24,025 nucleotides of DNA. Source: Candidatus Moranbacteria bacterium UBA2206 (GTDB lineage: Bacteria > Patescibacteriota > Minisyncoccia > Moranbacterales > UBA2206). The notes under the pieces were generated by a model. That model did not search any database and was not told the origin of the DNA. It saw only the letters and a list, made by a program, of their open reading frames with translations. Shown piece after piece: positions 1 to 6,793 of this stretch (the first letter of the stretch is position 1; each line of letters starts with the position of its first letter). The stretch spans positions 1-24,025 of the forward strand of contig DCUU01000060.1 in NCBI GenBank assembly GCA_002328565.1, in the 5' to 3' direction. A program made the translations under genes and the position numbers.

Positions 1-53
1 CTAAGTCCTGCGATTAGAATTATGCCTGCGACTAAGATTGTTTTTTTAAACAT
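1..53 (-). CDS. N-terminus of an unknown membrane or exported protein (partial)
   Basis: An ATG at 53 opens a reading frame that runs off the left window edge without a stop. The visible 17 residues begin MFKKTILVAGIILIAGL, which is a short basic start followed by an unbroken hydrophobic stretch, as in a signal peptide or first membrane anchor. The start lies 10 bp after the stop of the upstream membrane-protein gene, so the two are probably co-transcribed. There is no Shine-Dalgarno sequence in the A/T-rich gap. Nothing can be said about function from this fragment. Confidence 0.55.
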   Translation of the reverse strand, partial: MFKKTILVAGIILIAGL

Positions 54-63
54 AGATATTTAT

Positions 64-801
64 TTAAATTACTGGTATCCATTTAGAACTAATCAGAACT
101 AAACTAGTTAAAACGGAGAAAAAAATTAAATTAGCGACGAATCTTTTTTTGCTTAAAATTCGCAAAAAATAGCTTTGAATGACATCCCAAAGGACAAAAT
201 ATAGTATAAGCGCAACTACGCCACTCGTCAAATAGCCAAATGGCCAAAAACTTATCGTCCAGACAATTTCCGACATTATTAGGGCAATAAGCAAGCTATA
301 AATCCAAGCCGTTTTTTTGTGAGGGTGAATTATGGAAAAATATTGGTAGCTCACAAAAAGAGTGGCAAAAAGATAAGCTAGGATTAAATAATAAAGTGGG
401 ACTAAAAAATTCAAATATAATCCGTAAGCGCTGGCATAAACGAAAAAAATAGTAGAAACGGTGGCCGCCATATTCATGCCTCTGGCAGTTTGATCATTTT
501 CATATAAGCTCAAGCGATACGCGCCTAGGAGAGAAAGATAATACATGCCCGAAGCCAGAATTATAAAGGATTGTTGTTCATAGCGAATTGTCACAAGATA
601 AAGAAGTGCCACCGAAGAAAGCACGAAAGAAATTGGCAAAACAGAAAATTTCCATTTCCTCCCAATTTTCCAGCCTTGGAACATTGCCATCAAGAGCAAA
701 AAAAGGATAATTAAGGGAACATGTTCATGAAAAAAAACGATGAGTTCTAAGCCAGCTAGAAACAGAAGACTATAAAGAAGTGGTTGCAGTTTCAAAAACA
801 T
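64..801 (-). CDS. Multi-pass membrane protein of unknown function
   Basis: This is a 245-residue protein, almost wholly hydrophobic, with about seven or eight predicted membrane helices separated by very short loops. Charged residues sit mainly in the loops (for example GRKWK near residue 47, LYENDQTARG near 100, HPHKKTA near 160 and LSKKRF near 218). I see no catalytic or transporter motif. Its only context is the start of another hydrophobic protein 10 bp downstream, in the same orientation. The ATG at 801 is the natural start: a promoter-like extended -10 box lies about 80 bp upstream and a GC-rich hairpin occupies the intervening leader. It is a conserved-hypothetical type common in Patescibacteria, but I do not recognise a named family with confidence. 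Confidence 0.8.
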   Translation of the reverse strand: MFLKLQPLLYSLLFLAGLELIVFFHEHVPLIILFLLLMAMFQGWKIGRKWKFSVLPISFVLSSVALLYLVTIRYEQQSFIILASGMYYLSLLGAYRLSLYENDQTARGMNMAATVSTIFFVYASAYGLYLNFLVPLYYLILAYLFATLFVSYQYFSIIHPHKKTAWIYSLLIALIMSEIVWTISFWPFGYLTSGVVALILYFVLWDVIQSYFLRILSKKRFVANLIFFSVLTSLVLISSKWIPVI

Positions 802-814
802 AGTTTTTCACTCA

Positions 815-861
815 CTATTCGTTCTTAAGCCGGCGCGTGCGTTTGCCGGACATGCGAATAG
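815..861 (-). promoter_or_regulatory. GC-rich nested hairpin in the leader of the membrane-protein gene
   Basis: Two nested inverted repeats lie between the promoter-like box and the ATG at 801. The outer one is CTATTCG (815-821) with CGAATAG (855-861). The inner one is CCGGC (830-834) with GCCGG (845-849), with a 10-nt GC-rich loop. It is a GC island in very AT-rich surroundings. It could be an untranslated-leader structure, a relic of the stop region of the upstream abrB-like gene, or a small palindromic repeat. No riboswitch class was recognised. Confidence 0.45.
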
Positions 862-878
862 CTTATTATCTTATTTCA

Positions 879-887
879 AGTATAGCA
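879..887 (-). promoter_or_regulatory. Candidate extended -10 promoter
   Basis: On the minus strand the sequence reads TGCTATACT, an extended -10 element (TGn plus TATACT) just after the abrB-like stop codon and upstream of the membrane-protein gene. No convincing -35 box is present at 17 bp, which is tolerated for extended -10 promoters. Confidence 0.4.
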
Positions 888-900
888 CAAAATTTTGGAA

Positions 901-1077
901 TTATTTTTTCCAATCCTCAATCACAATTTTCTTGCCAAATTTTTTAACGATTAATTTTTGTCTTTCACGCCAACCAAATTCACGGATTATTTCGATTGGA
1001 ATTGTGATACAAAGACTTTTTTTGCCCAACTTTGTGAGTTTTCTAATTTGACTCTCGTTTTGTGCGCGTTTAGCCAT
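901..1077 (-). CDS. AbrB/SpoVT-like small DNA-binding protein
   Basis: A 58-residue protein runs from the ATG at 1077 to the TAA at 901. Residues 12-57 have the swapped-hairpin AbrB/MazE layout: a K-L-x-K-L-G-K-K-S segment, then the strand LCITIPIEIIREFGW (the I-P-x-E-I/V-I/R-x-x-x-G-W core), then hydrophilic turns and the strand IVIEDW. Such proteins bind DNA as dimers and act as transition-state regulators or as antitoxins. No toxin gene lies next to it. It follows the restriction gene by 78 bp in the same direction. Two direct copies of AATTACATA sit in its upstream region and could be its own operator. It may regulate the restriction-modification block, but that is inference. Confidence 0.75.
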   Translation of the reverse strand: MAKRAQNESQIRKLTKLGKKSLCITIPIEIIREFGWRERQKLIVKKFGKKIVIEDWKK

Positions 1078-1096
1078 ATTTTTTGTTTTAATTTAA

Positions 1097-1116
1097 TATG
1101 TAATTTGGTATGTAAT
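1097..1116 (-). repeat. Copy 1 of an inverted 20-mer near the restriction-modification block
   Basis: On the minus strand this reads ATTACATACCAAATTACATA. It is two direct ATTACATA units 11-12 bp apart. The same 20-mer with one mismatch occurs on the plus strand at 4071-4090, so the two copies are in inverted orientation and flank radC, the methyltransferase and the endonuclease. It lies 19 bp upstream of the abrB-like start codon. It may be an operator or a boundary repeat. Confidence 0.6.
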
Positions 1117-1155
1117 TAAAATTCCAAAATTTTCCAACCGACATCGATGAGTCTT

Positions 1156-2247
1156 TTATTTTAGAAACCTTATTTGTAAATTGTATTTGATTTTTTTTAT
1201 CCCGTTTTCTTCATAGATATTCCCAAATTTGTGTCTGGTGGTACTTGGAGTATCTAATTTAGTATTTTTATAAAGATAGTTTTGAAATTCATCTCTATTA
1301 TATAAATGGTAACAAACAAGCTCCCCATCCTCTCTAACAATAATATAGCCACCATGCGCCTTGGTGAAGCCATCCCATTTTTTATTCGGTGTCATACCTA
1401 ATGCGATTGCAACCAAAAAATTTTTGATTTTAAATTCATAAATTTCCTTATCAAATCCATATTTGGCGTCCAACTCCTTATTATGACTTAAGATATCCAC
1501 AAGCTCCCGCATCGTGCTTGCCTTACCGTCATAATAAATCTTTAATAACTCGGCCAAAATCTCGGGCAAAACCGTGTCTATCATGCAAAGATTTTTTTTA
1601 AAACTATCATTGTCCAATTCCTCAAATATCACTTTACCCTTGTTACCGTAAATGATTTTCGCCCTGTCCCTTAGCTTGGAATGACCAGTGATATCGTTTA
1701 TTTCCTGAGTTTTGCTATTTTCTAAATCTTCAATACGATAGACAAAATTAGTCGCTCCCGAAGCGTTTAATAATGTTGATGGTGAGCCAATCATAGATTT
1801 AATGCTAAAACCAAGCTCAGGGAGAGTTGAAGAAATTCGGTCGTGAATTATCAAAGTTAGATCTGATTTGTTTCCGCTCGATGCTTTTATCTGCGTGCAA
1901 AACAATTCTTTCATTATCTGATTAGCTGACGATACGGCGAATGTTGCCTCGCCTCCCTGTTTCATTCTTTCAAATATTTTACTGACGCTTTTTTTGATTT
2001 TTTCGGATTGCACAGTGCCGAGCATTTTATTTTTTTCATCATAAATTACAACTGTGTTTTTCTTCGTTTTAATATCATAAGTATTTATTCCCATTTTCGC
2101 CTCTTCGCGAATTATTTTTAAAACCGAAAAAACCTTATCCTTAATCATCTCAAGATTTTCGTCGGCAGCAAAAATTTTCTTGTCCGTTAAAATTTTGATA
2201 AAAGCATAAAACTCACTCCATTCCCCTTTATTTCCCTTAATCGACAT
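1156..2247 (-). CDS. HpaII-family type II restriction endonuclease
   Basis: The 363-residue product matches the HpaII endonuclease family in length (HpaII itself is about 358) and in its signature segments. The N-terminus is KGNKGEWSEFYAF (residues 4-16). The probable nuclease core has a KSDLTLIIHD strand around 127-136, then GFSIKS (146-151) and the G-S-P-S-T-L-L-N-A-S run followed by ATNF (154-168). D129 and K150 are likely members of the PD-(D/E)XK-type site, although the usual acidic residue before the lysine is replaced by S-I. Family members cut CCGG; that specificity is inferred here. The start overlaps the 3' end of the methyltransferase gene by 11 bp, so translation of the nuclease is coupled to and follows the protective enzyme. 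The gene looks intact. Confidence 0.82.
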   Translation of the reverse strand: MSIKGNKGEWSEFYAFIKILTDKKIFAADENLEMIKDKVFSVLKIIREEAKMGINTYDIKTKKNTVVIYDEKNKMLGTVQSEKIKKSVSKIFERMKQGGEATFAVSSANQIMKELFCTQIKASSGNKSDLTLIIHDRISSTLPELGFSIKSMIGSPSTLLNASGATNFVYRIEDLENSKTQEINDITGHSKLRDRAKIIYGNKGKVIFEELDNDSFKKNLCMIDTVLPEILAELLKIYYDGKASTMRELVDILSHNKELDAKYGFDKEIYEFKIKNFLVAIALGMTPNKKWDGFTKAHGGYIIVREDGELVCYHLYNRDEFQNYLYKNTKLDTPSTTRHKFGNIYEENGIKKIKYNLQIRFLK

Positions 2248-3121
2248 AGTATTTATTTAATGTATTTATTATCTCCTTAGCTACTGCACTGATAGCGGGA
2301 ACAACGACTGCATTGCCAAGCTGTTTCATCGCTTGAGCATTTGATACAGGAAAAACATAATTCGCAGGAAGACCCATCATTTTTTTGCCTTCCCTCAGAC
2401 CCAATCTCACTACCTCTCCATTTACCCTGTAAGAATCCCAATTTCGCCTGTCGGTTATAGCAGAACCCCTACCACCAACTCTCAGTGTATATCCAACCTT
2501 TTTCTCACAATCGGCTCCAAAAATATCTGACATAGTTTTTTTAAGTTTTATAGATTTAGGAAATTCAAATGGTATCTTTTTATTTCTGAAGCCGACCATA
2601 AATAAACGCGGTCTATGTTGCGGAATATTAAAATCTGTACCCTTTACAATTTTGTAATAAAAGGAATATCCCAAATCTTCTTCTATTGTCTTTTTAATGA
2701 TTGCAAAAGTTTTTCCATTATCATGTTTAAATAGATGTCTGACATTTTCAAGAAAAAATGCCTTCGGTTTTTTCTTTCTAATAATTTCTACAATATGAAA
2801 AAAAAGATTTCCTCTCTCATCTTCAAAGCCTTTTTTAAAACCCGCTTGACTAAATGGCTGGCAAGGAAAACCTCCGCAAATAATATCAAAATCGGGAATT
2901 TTTTTTGGCTCAATTTTTGTTATATCTCCTGCAAAATTTCCATTATTAAAAACATTTGGGGAAATTTTTTTTAGGTTTGTTTCATAGGTTTTTCGAGCTG
3001 GCTCATTCCACTCAGAAGCAAAAACACAATCCGCTCCGTTTTCATGAAATGCCAAATGAAAACCCCCAATCCCAGCAAACAAATCAATAAATTTAAATTT
3101 TTTCTTATTTTTTGACGCCAT
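2237..3121 (-). CDS. DNA (cytosine-5-)-methyltransferase of the restriction-modification pair
   Basis: This 294-residue enzyme transfers a methyl group from S-adenosylmethionine to C5 of a cytosine in its target. All key motifs are visible: FAGIGGF (15-21, AdoMet binding), GGFPCQPFSQAG with the catalytic Cys87, ENV (125-127), QHRPR (168-172) and the C-terminal QLGNAVVVP (267-275). The target-recognition segment (about 205-250) holds the run YTLRVGGRGS and DRRNW. It is short for the family, mainly because the recognition domain is compact. Next to an HpaII-family nuclease the expected target is CCGG (inference). It starts 7 bp after radC ends and overlaps the nuclease start by 11 bp, so it belongs to one transcript. 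Confidence 0.93.
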   Translation of the reverse strand: MASKNKKKFKFIDLFAGIGGFHLAFHENGADCVFASEWNEPARKTYETNLKKISPNVFNNGNFAGDITKIEPKKIPDFDIICGGFPCQPFSQAGFKKGFEDERGNLFFHIVEIIRKKKPKAFFLENVRHLFKHDNGKTFAIIKKTIEEDLGYSFYYKIVKGTDFNIPQHRPRLFMVGFRNKKIPFEFPKSIKLKKTMSDIFGADCEKKVGYTLRVGGRGSAITDRRNWDSYRVNGEVVRLGLREGKKMMGLPANYVFPVSNAQAMKQLGNAVVVPAISAVAKEIINTLNKYYVD

Positions 3122-3128
3122 ATTTTCT

Positions 3129-3791
3129 CTAAATAATATTTTTATTTTTAAAACTAAAATATCCAGAATTACTCACAATGACATGATCCAAAACATCTAT
3201 CCCTAATAATTTACCAGCGTCGACAAGTCTTTTTGTTATTTCTATATCATCCACGGATGGCTCAATAATTCCTGATGGATGATTATGCGCCACAATTATC
3301 TGAGCCGCATTGTTTTTTATCGCTGACTCAAATACTTCTCGTGGATGAACTAAGCTTGCATTCAAAGTGCCAATGGATATTATCTCTCTTTTTATTTCGC
3401 GACTATGCGTATCCAAATAAAATACCACGAAATGCTCTTTTTTATTTTGCCTCAAATCTCGCAACTCACGATATACATCTTCGGGTTGTAGAATTAATGA
3501 TTCAGGCTTGTCTTTTAATAATCTTTTGCCAAATTCCAAACAAGCAATAATCTCACAAGCCTTGGCCTGACCCAGCCCAAAAGTCTTTTTTAAATCATCA
3601 TATTGAACATTCTTTAAATTACTAGACCCAAATTTCTTTAATATTTTATTTGCTAATTCTATCACATTTAAACCCTTTATTCCAGAGCCTAAAATTATTG
3701 CTAATAATTCTGTATTAGACAATTTACCAGAGCCATATTTGATAAGTTTTTCTCTAGGTCTTTCATTTTTTGGCATCTCGCCCAACTTCAT
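3129..3791 (-). CDS. radC: RadC-family JAB/MPN-domain protein
   Basis: A full-length 220-residue RadC protein (the family is about 220-230). The N-terminal third begins MKLGEMPKNERPREKLIKYG and carries the helix-hairpin-helix region (about 60-85, with GLGQAKA). The C-terminal JAB domain keeps the metal-binding signature H169-N-H171 followed by S179 and D182, the usual H-x-H-x7-S-x2-D arrangement. RadC was once linked to repair, but its role remains unclear; it is frequent on mobile elements and genomic islands. Here it is the first gene of a tight block with a C5 methyltransferase (7 bp downstream) and its nuclease. That argues for a defence or island-maintenance setting rather than housekeeping repair. 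All active-site ligands are present. Confidence 0.9.
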   Translation of the reverse strand: MKLGEMPKNERPREKLIKYGSGKLSNTELLAIILGSGIKGLNVIELANKILKKFGSSNLKNVQYDDLKKTFGLGQAKACEIIACLEFGKRLLKDKPESLILQPEDVYRELRDLRQNKKEHFVVFYLDTHSREIKREIISIGTLNASLVHPREVFESAIKNNAAQIIVAHNHPSGIIEPSVDDIEITKRLVDAGKLLGIDVLDHVIVSNSGYFSFKNKNII

Positions 3792-3814
3792 ATTTTTGTT
3801 TTTATATTTTTACT

Positions 3815-3845
3815 AGTATAGTTTTATAGTAAATTATTTTCACAA
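3815..3845 (-). promoter_or_regulatory. Candidate promoter of the radC/restriction-modification block
   Basis: On the minus strand a TATACT box (3815-3820) lies 24 bp before the radC ATG. A TTGTGA box (3840-3845) stands 19 bp further upstream, a slightly long spacer. It is the best -35/-10 pair in the gap before radC. Confidence 0.35.
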
Positions 3846-4045
3846 TCTAAAACCACCTACTCTAGTTCTCTATAACCGACAGAAATAATAACATCTAGAT
3901 TATAAAAATTGGTCGGTTTAGTAGAAAAATCGGAAATTCCGATTTTGCATTTGTAAGATTGCTGTTTGCCATAAAATTATTTGTCTAAACTCAAGCTCTT
4001 TCTATATTTTTATAATACCACCAACCCAACCATAATTCAAGCCAC
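3846..4045. other. Non-coding gap between radC and clpB with two inverted repeats
   Basis: No credible gene is seen here; a 65-codon frame at 3981-4178 has low complexity and runs into clpB antisense. Two inverted repeats are visible. AACCGAC (3874-3880) pairs with GTCGGTT (3912-3918). A 10-bp palindrome AAAATCGGAA/TTCCGATTTT (3926-3946) is centred on one base. They could be operators for the divergent side of the radC block, terminator-like hairpins or island-edge debris. Confidence 0.4.
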
Positions 4046-4073
4046 AATAAAACAGGTTTTGACCTGTTTTATT
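4046..4073 (-). terminator. Intrinsic terminator downstream of clpB
   Basis: A perfect 12-bp stem, AATAAAACAGGT (4046-4057) with ACCTGTTTTATT (4062-4073) and a 4-nt loop, lies 23 bp after the clpB stop. The U-rich 3' arm makes it terminator-like on either strand. It would separate clpB from the radC block. Confidence 0.7.
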
Positions 4074-4090
4074 ACATACCGAATTACATA
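4071..4090 (+). repeat. Copy 2 of the inverted 20-mer near the restriction-modification block
   Basis: It reads ATTACATACCGAATTACATA, which is 19 of 20 identical to the minus-strand copy at 1097-1116. It overlaps the clpB terminator arm by three bases and ends 6 bp from the clpB stop codon. Confidence 0.6.
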
Positions 4091-4096
4091 CTTCCA

Positions 4097-6715
4097 TTAT
4101 TTCCCAAAAACCAACCTTTCTTTTTCCAGATTAATTTTGATCTTCTCCCCCTCTTTGATTTTGCCTTCAATTATTTGAAGTGCCAACTCATCCAAAATTT
4201 CGTTTTGGATGATGCGTTTTAGGGGTCTGGCGCCGTAGGCTGGGTCAAAACCTTTTTTGGCGAGATATTTTTTGGCTTCTTGAGTAAGAGTTATTTTGAT
4301 ATTTTTTTCACTCAAACGAACTTGAATTTTTTTGAGTTCAAGTTCAGTAATAAGTCGGAGCATTTTCGGATTAATTGGATGGAAGATAATTATCTCATCC
4401 AAGCGATTCAAAAATTCCGGTTTGAAATTTTCTCGCAAGGACGACAAAACTTTTTCCTTCATTTCCTCTTCGCCTAAAACTTCTTGTTCTTGGTCATCTT
4501 TGAAACCTAATCCGCTTTTGTAAATTATATCGGAACCGATATTGGAAGTCATAATCACCACGGTATTTTTGAAATTGACTTTCCGACCCTTAGCGTCAGT
4601 CAAATGACCTTCATCTAAGAGTTGAAGCATGATATTAAAAACTTGCGAATTGGCTTTTTCAATTTCATCAAACAAAATTACGCTGTAGGGTTTTTTGCGG
4701 ATAATTTCCGTGAGTTGTCCGCCCTCTTCATATCCAACGTACCCAGGAGGCGAACCAATGAGCTTGGAAACGCTGTGCGATTCCATATATTCGCTCATAT
4801 CCACGCGAATCATCGCGGATTCATCATCGAAAAGAAATTCGGCCAAAGCTTTAGCTAATTCTGTTTTCCCTACTCCAGTTGGACCAAGAAAAATGAAGGA
4901 ACCGATTGGTCGATTGGGTTGCGAAATTCCCGAGCGTGATCGCCTAATGGCATTAGAAACAGCCTTAATCGCCTCTTCTTGACCCACCACCCTGTGCGAT
5001 AATTCTTTTTCCATGTTTACTAATTTTTCTGATTCATCTTGAATCATTTTTGATACGGGAATACCAGTCCAGCGTGAAACGACCTTGGCGATATCCTCCG
5101 GCGTCACTTCTTCTTTGAGAATCGCATTCTTACTTTGAATATTGTCCAACTTATTTTTCTCTAGTTTAATTTTTTTCTCCAGCTCTGGAATTTTGCCATA
5201 ACGAATTTCGGCCACCTTGTCCAGTTCCATTTTTCGCTCGGAAATTTCCGCCACAGATTTTAGTTTTTCAATCTCGGCTGAATGGGCGCGAATGTTGGTG
5301 ATTAAATCCTTTTCCATCTTCCATTGCAACATTATTTTTTGCGATTGTTCTTTCGTTTCGGCTAATTTTTTGTTGAGTTCCCGCGTTCTTTTTTTTGCTT
5401 CCAGATTATTTTCTTTTTCCAAAGCTTTCTTTTCAATTTCCATTCGACGCATTAGTCTTTGGGTGGAATCAATCTCGGCCGGCATTGAATCGATCTCCAT
5501 GCGCATGGCGCTCGTCGCCTCATCAATCAAATCCACAGCCTTGTCCGGCAAAAATCTATCGGTAATATAGCGATCAGAAAGCTTCACCGCTTCCCAAATA
5601 GCGCTGTCAGTTATTTTTACCCCATGGTGCACTTCATATTTTTCCTTAAGACCGCGTAAAATTGCAATCGTATCTTCAAGAGATGGCTCAGCCACAATAA
5701 TGGGCTGAAAACGTCGCTCCAGTGCGGTGTCTTTCTCGATATATTTTTGATATTCGCGTGTAGTGGTCGCTCCAATCATTTTTATCCTCCCGCGCGCCAA
5801 GGCGGGCTTGAGCATGTTTGAAGCATCCATCGCACCTTCAATCGCTCCTGCACCCACAAGAGTGTGAAGCTCGTCGATAAAAAGAATATACTTTCCGGCG
5901 CCTCGGTCTATTTCATTAATAATCGCTTTTAATCTCTCTTCAAATTCACCGCGAAATTTCGTGCCGGCCAAAAGAGATCCCAGATCGAGAGAAACTAAAA
6001 TCTTGTCTTTGAGTGTTTCTGGCACATCACCATCGGCAATTCTTTGCGCCAAACCTTCTGCAATGGCTGTTTTTCCGGTCCCCGCCTCTCCAATGAGCAC
6101 GGGATTATTCTTGGTTCTTCGGCTCAAAACTTGCATCACACGACGAATCTCGCTGTCCCTGCCAATGACCGGATCAAGTTTTTTGTTTCTAGCGAGTTCC
6201 GTGAGATTCACGGCATATTTTTCCATTACCTGAAGTTTTGATTCCGGCTCAGGTGAATCAACTCTCTGTCCACCTCGAATTTGAGAAAGTGTTTTTAGAA
6301 CTTCATCATAATTTATACCTCTTTTTTCCAAAAATTCTTTATAGGGAGTTTTGATTAATAGGAAAGATAATAGAATATGTTCAGTGGAAATATATTCATC
6401 GCCGATTTTCTTAGCTTCTTGCTGAGCGCCATTTAGAATCACGATTACTTCTGGCGTGATGAAAATTTGAGCAATATTACCACCACTTTTTGGATTTTTA
6501 GGGTAACTGTCAATGATATCCATTATTTCCGCTCCGATTTTTTCCACATTTATTTCTAGTTTCTTAATAACGAGTGGCACGGAAGAATTTTCCTGATTTA
6601 TGAGAGAATAAAGCAAATGAAAAGCATCCACCTGGGGTTGGTTTTTCACTATGGCCAATTCCTGTGAATCTCGCAGGGCTTCTTGAGATTTAGTTGTGAG
6701 TTTGTTTAGATCCAT
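4097..6715 (-). CDS. clpB: ClpB-type AAA+ protein disaggregase
   Basis: With the start at 6715 (MDLNKLTTKSQEAL, the standard ClpB N-terminus) the product is 872 residues; E. coli ClpB has 857. An in-frame ATG at 6778 would add 21 atypical residues and is rejected. Domains are: Clp N domain (1-145), first AAA+ module with Walker A GEAGTGKT (209-216) and Walker B ILFIDE (277-282), the long coiled-coil middle domain (about 400-530) that distinguishes ClpB from ClpA/ClpC-short forms, and the second AAA+ module with GPTGVGKT and ILFDEIEKA. No ClpP-docking loop was seen. ClpB extracts polypeptides from aggregates in the cytosol together with DnaK. It follows htrA by 78 bp, suggesting a shared stress-response transcript, and a perfect inverted repeat just upstream may control it. 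Confidence 0.95.
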   Translation of the reverse strand: MDLNKLTTKSQEALRDSQELAIVKNQPQVDAFHLLYSLINQENSSVPLVIKKLEINVEKIGAEIMDIIDSYPKNPKSGGNIAQIFITPEVIVILNGAQQEAKKIGDEYISTEHILLSFLLIKTPYKEFLEKRGINYDEVLKTLSQIRGGQRVDSPEPESKLQVMEKYAVNLTELARNKKLDPVIGRDSEIRRVMQVLSRRTKNNPVLIGEAGTGKTAIAEGLAQRIADGDVPETLKDKILVSLDLGSLLAGTKFRGEFEERLKAIINEIDRGAGKYILFIDELHTLVGAGAIEGAMDASNMLKPALARGRIKMIGATTTREYQKYIEKDTALERRFQPIIVAEPSLEDTIAILRGLKEKYEVHHGVKITDSAIWEAVKLSDRYITDRFLPDKAVDLIDEATSAMRMEIDSMPAEIDSTQRLMRRMEIEKKALEKENNLEAKKRTRELNKKLAETKEQSQKIMLQWKMEKDLITNIRAHSAEIEKLKSVAEISERKMELDKVAEIRYGKIPELEKKIKLEKNKLDNIQSKNAILKEEVTPEDIAKVVSRWTGIPVSKMIQDESEKLVNMEKELSHRVVGQEEAIKAVSNAIRRSRSGISQPNRPIGSFIFLGPTGVGKTELAKALAEFLFDDESAMIRVDMSEYMESHSVSKLIGSPPGYVGYEEGGQLTEIIRKKPYSVILFDEIEKANSQVFNIMLQLLDEGHLTDAKGRKVNFKNTVVIMTSNIGSDIIYKSGLGFKDDQEQEVLGEEEMKEKVLSSLRENFKPEFLNRLDEIIIFHPINPKMLRLITELELKKIQVRLSEKNIKITLTQEAKKYLAKKGFDPAYGARPLKRIIQNEILDELALQIIEGKIKEGEKIKINLEKERLVFGK

Positions 6716-6726
6716 AAAAAATTCAG

Positions 6727-6787
6727 AACCACTGATTAGCACTTGATTATCCTGATTACACATGAAAGCATATGTCAATCAGTGGTT
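6727..6787 (-). promoter_or_regulatory. Inverted repeat with internal direct repeats upstream of clpB
   Basis: AACCACTGATT (6727-6737) and AATCAGTGGTT (6777-6787) form a perfect 11-bp inverted repeat with a 39-bp interior. Read on the minus strand, TAATCA occurs three times 9 and 11 bp apart between the arms and at the proximal arm. A TTGACA hexamer sits at 6773-6778, but no -10 is correctly spaced from it. It fills the htrA-clpB gap and is a plausible stress operator or mRNA structure. It is not a CIRCE element. Confidence 0.45.
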
Positions 6788-6793
6788 TTAGTT

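Noticed and set aside
1097..4090. Treating the inverted 20-mers as exact ends of a transposed island
   Set aside because: The right copy overlaps the clpB terminator, and the abrB-like gene lies outside the left copy, so they do not delimit a clean insertion; kept only as a repeat pair.
3981..4178. 65-codon plus-strand frame between radC and clpB
   Set aside because: Low-complexity, overlaps the clpB terminator and 3' end antisense; no start signal.
6735..6745. CIRCE (HrcA) operator upstream of clpB
   Set aside because: Only one half-site (AAGTGCTAA) resembles CIRCE; the TTAGCACTC half at the right distance is missing.
6755..6778. Sigma-70 promoter of clpB from the TTGACA hexamer
   Set aside because: No -10-like hexamer lies 16-18 bp downstream; the nearest (GATAAT) is 21 bp away.
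4097..6778. clpB start at 6778
   Set aside because: The extra 21 residues are not ClpB-like and would begin inside the inverted repeat; the internal ATG at 6715 gives the standard N-terminus.
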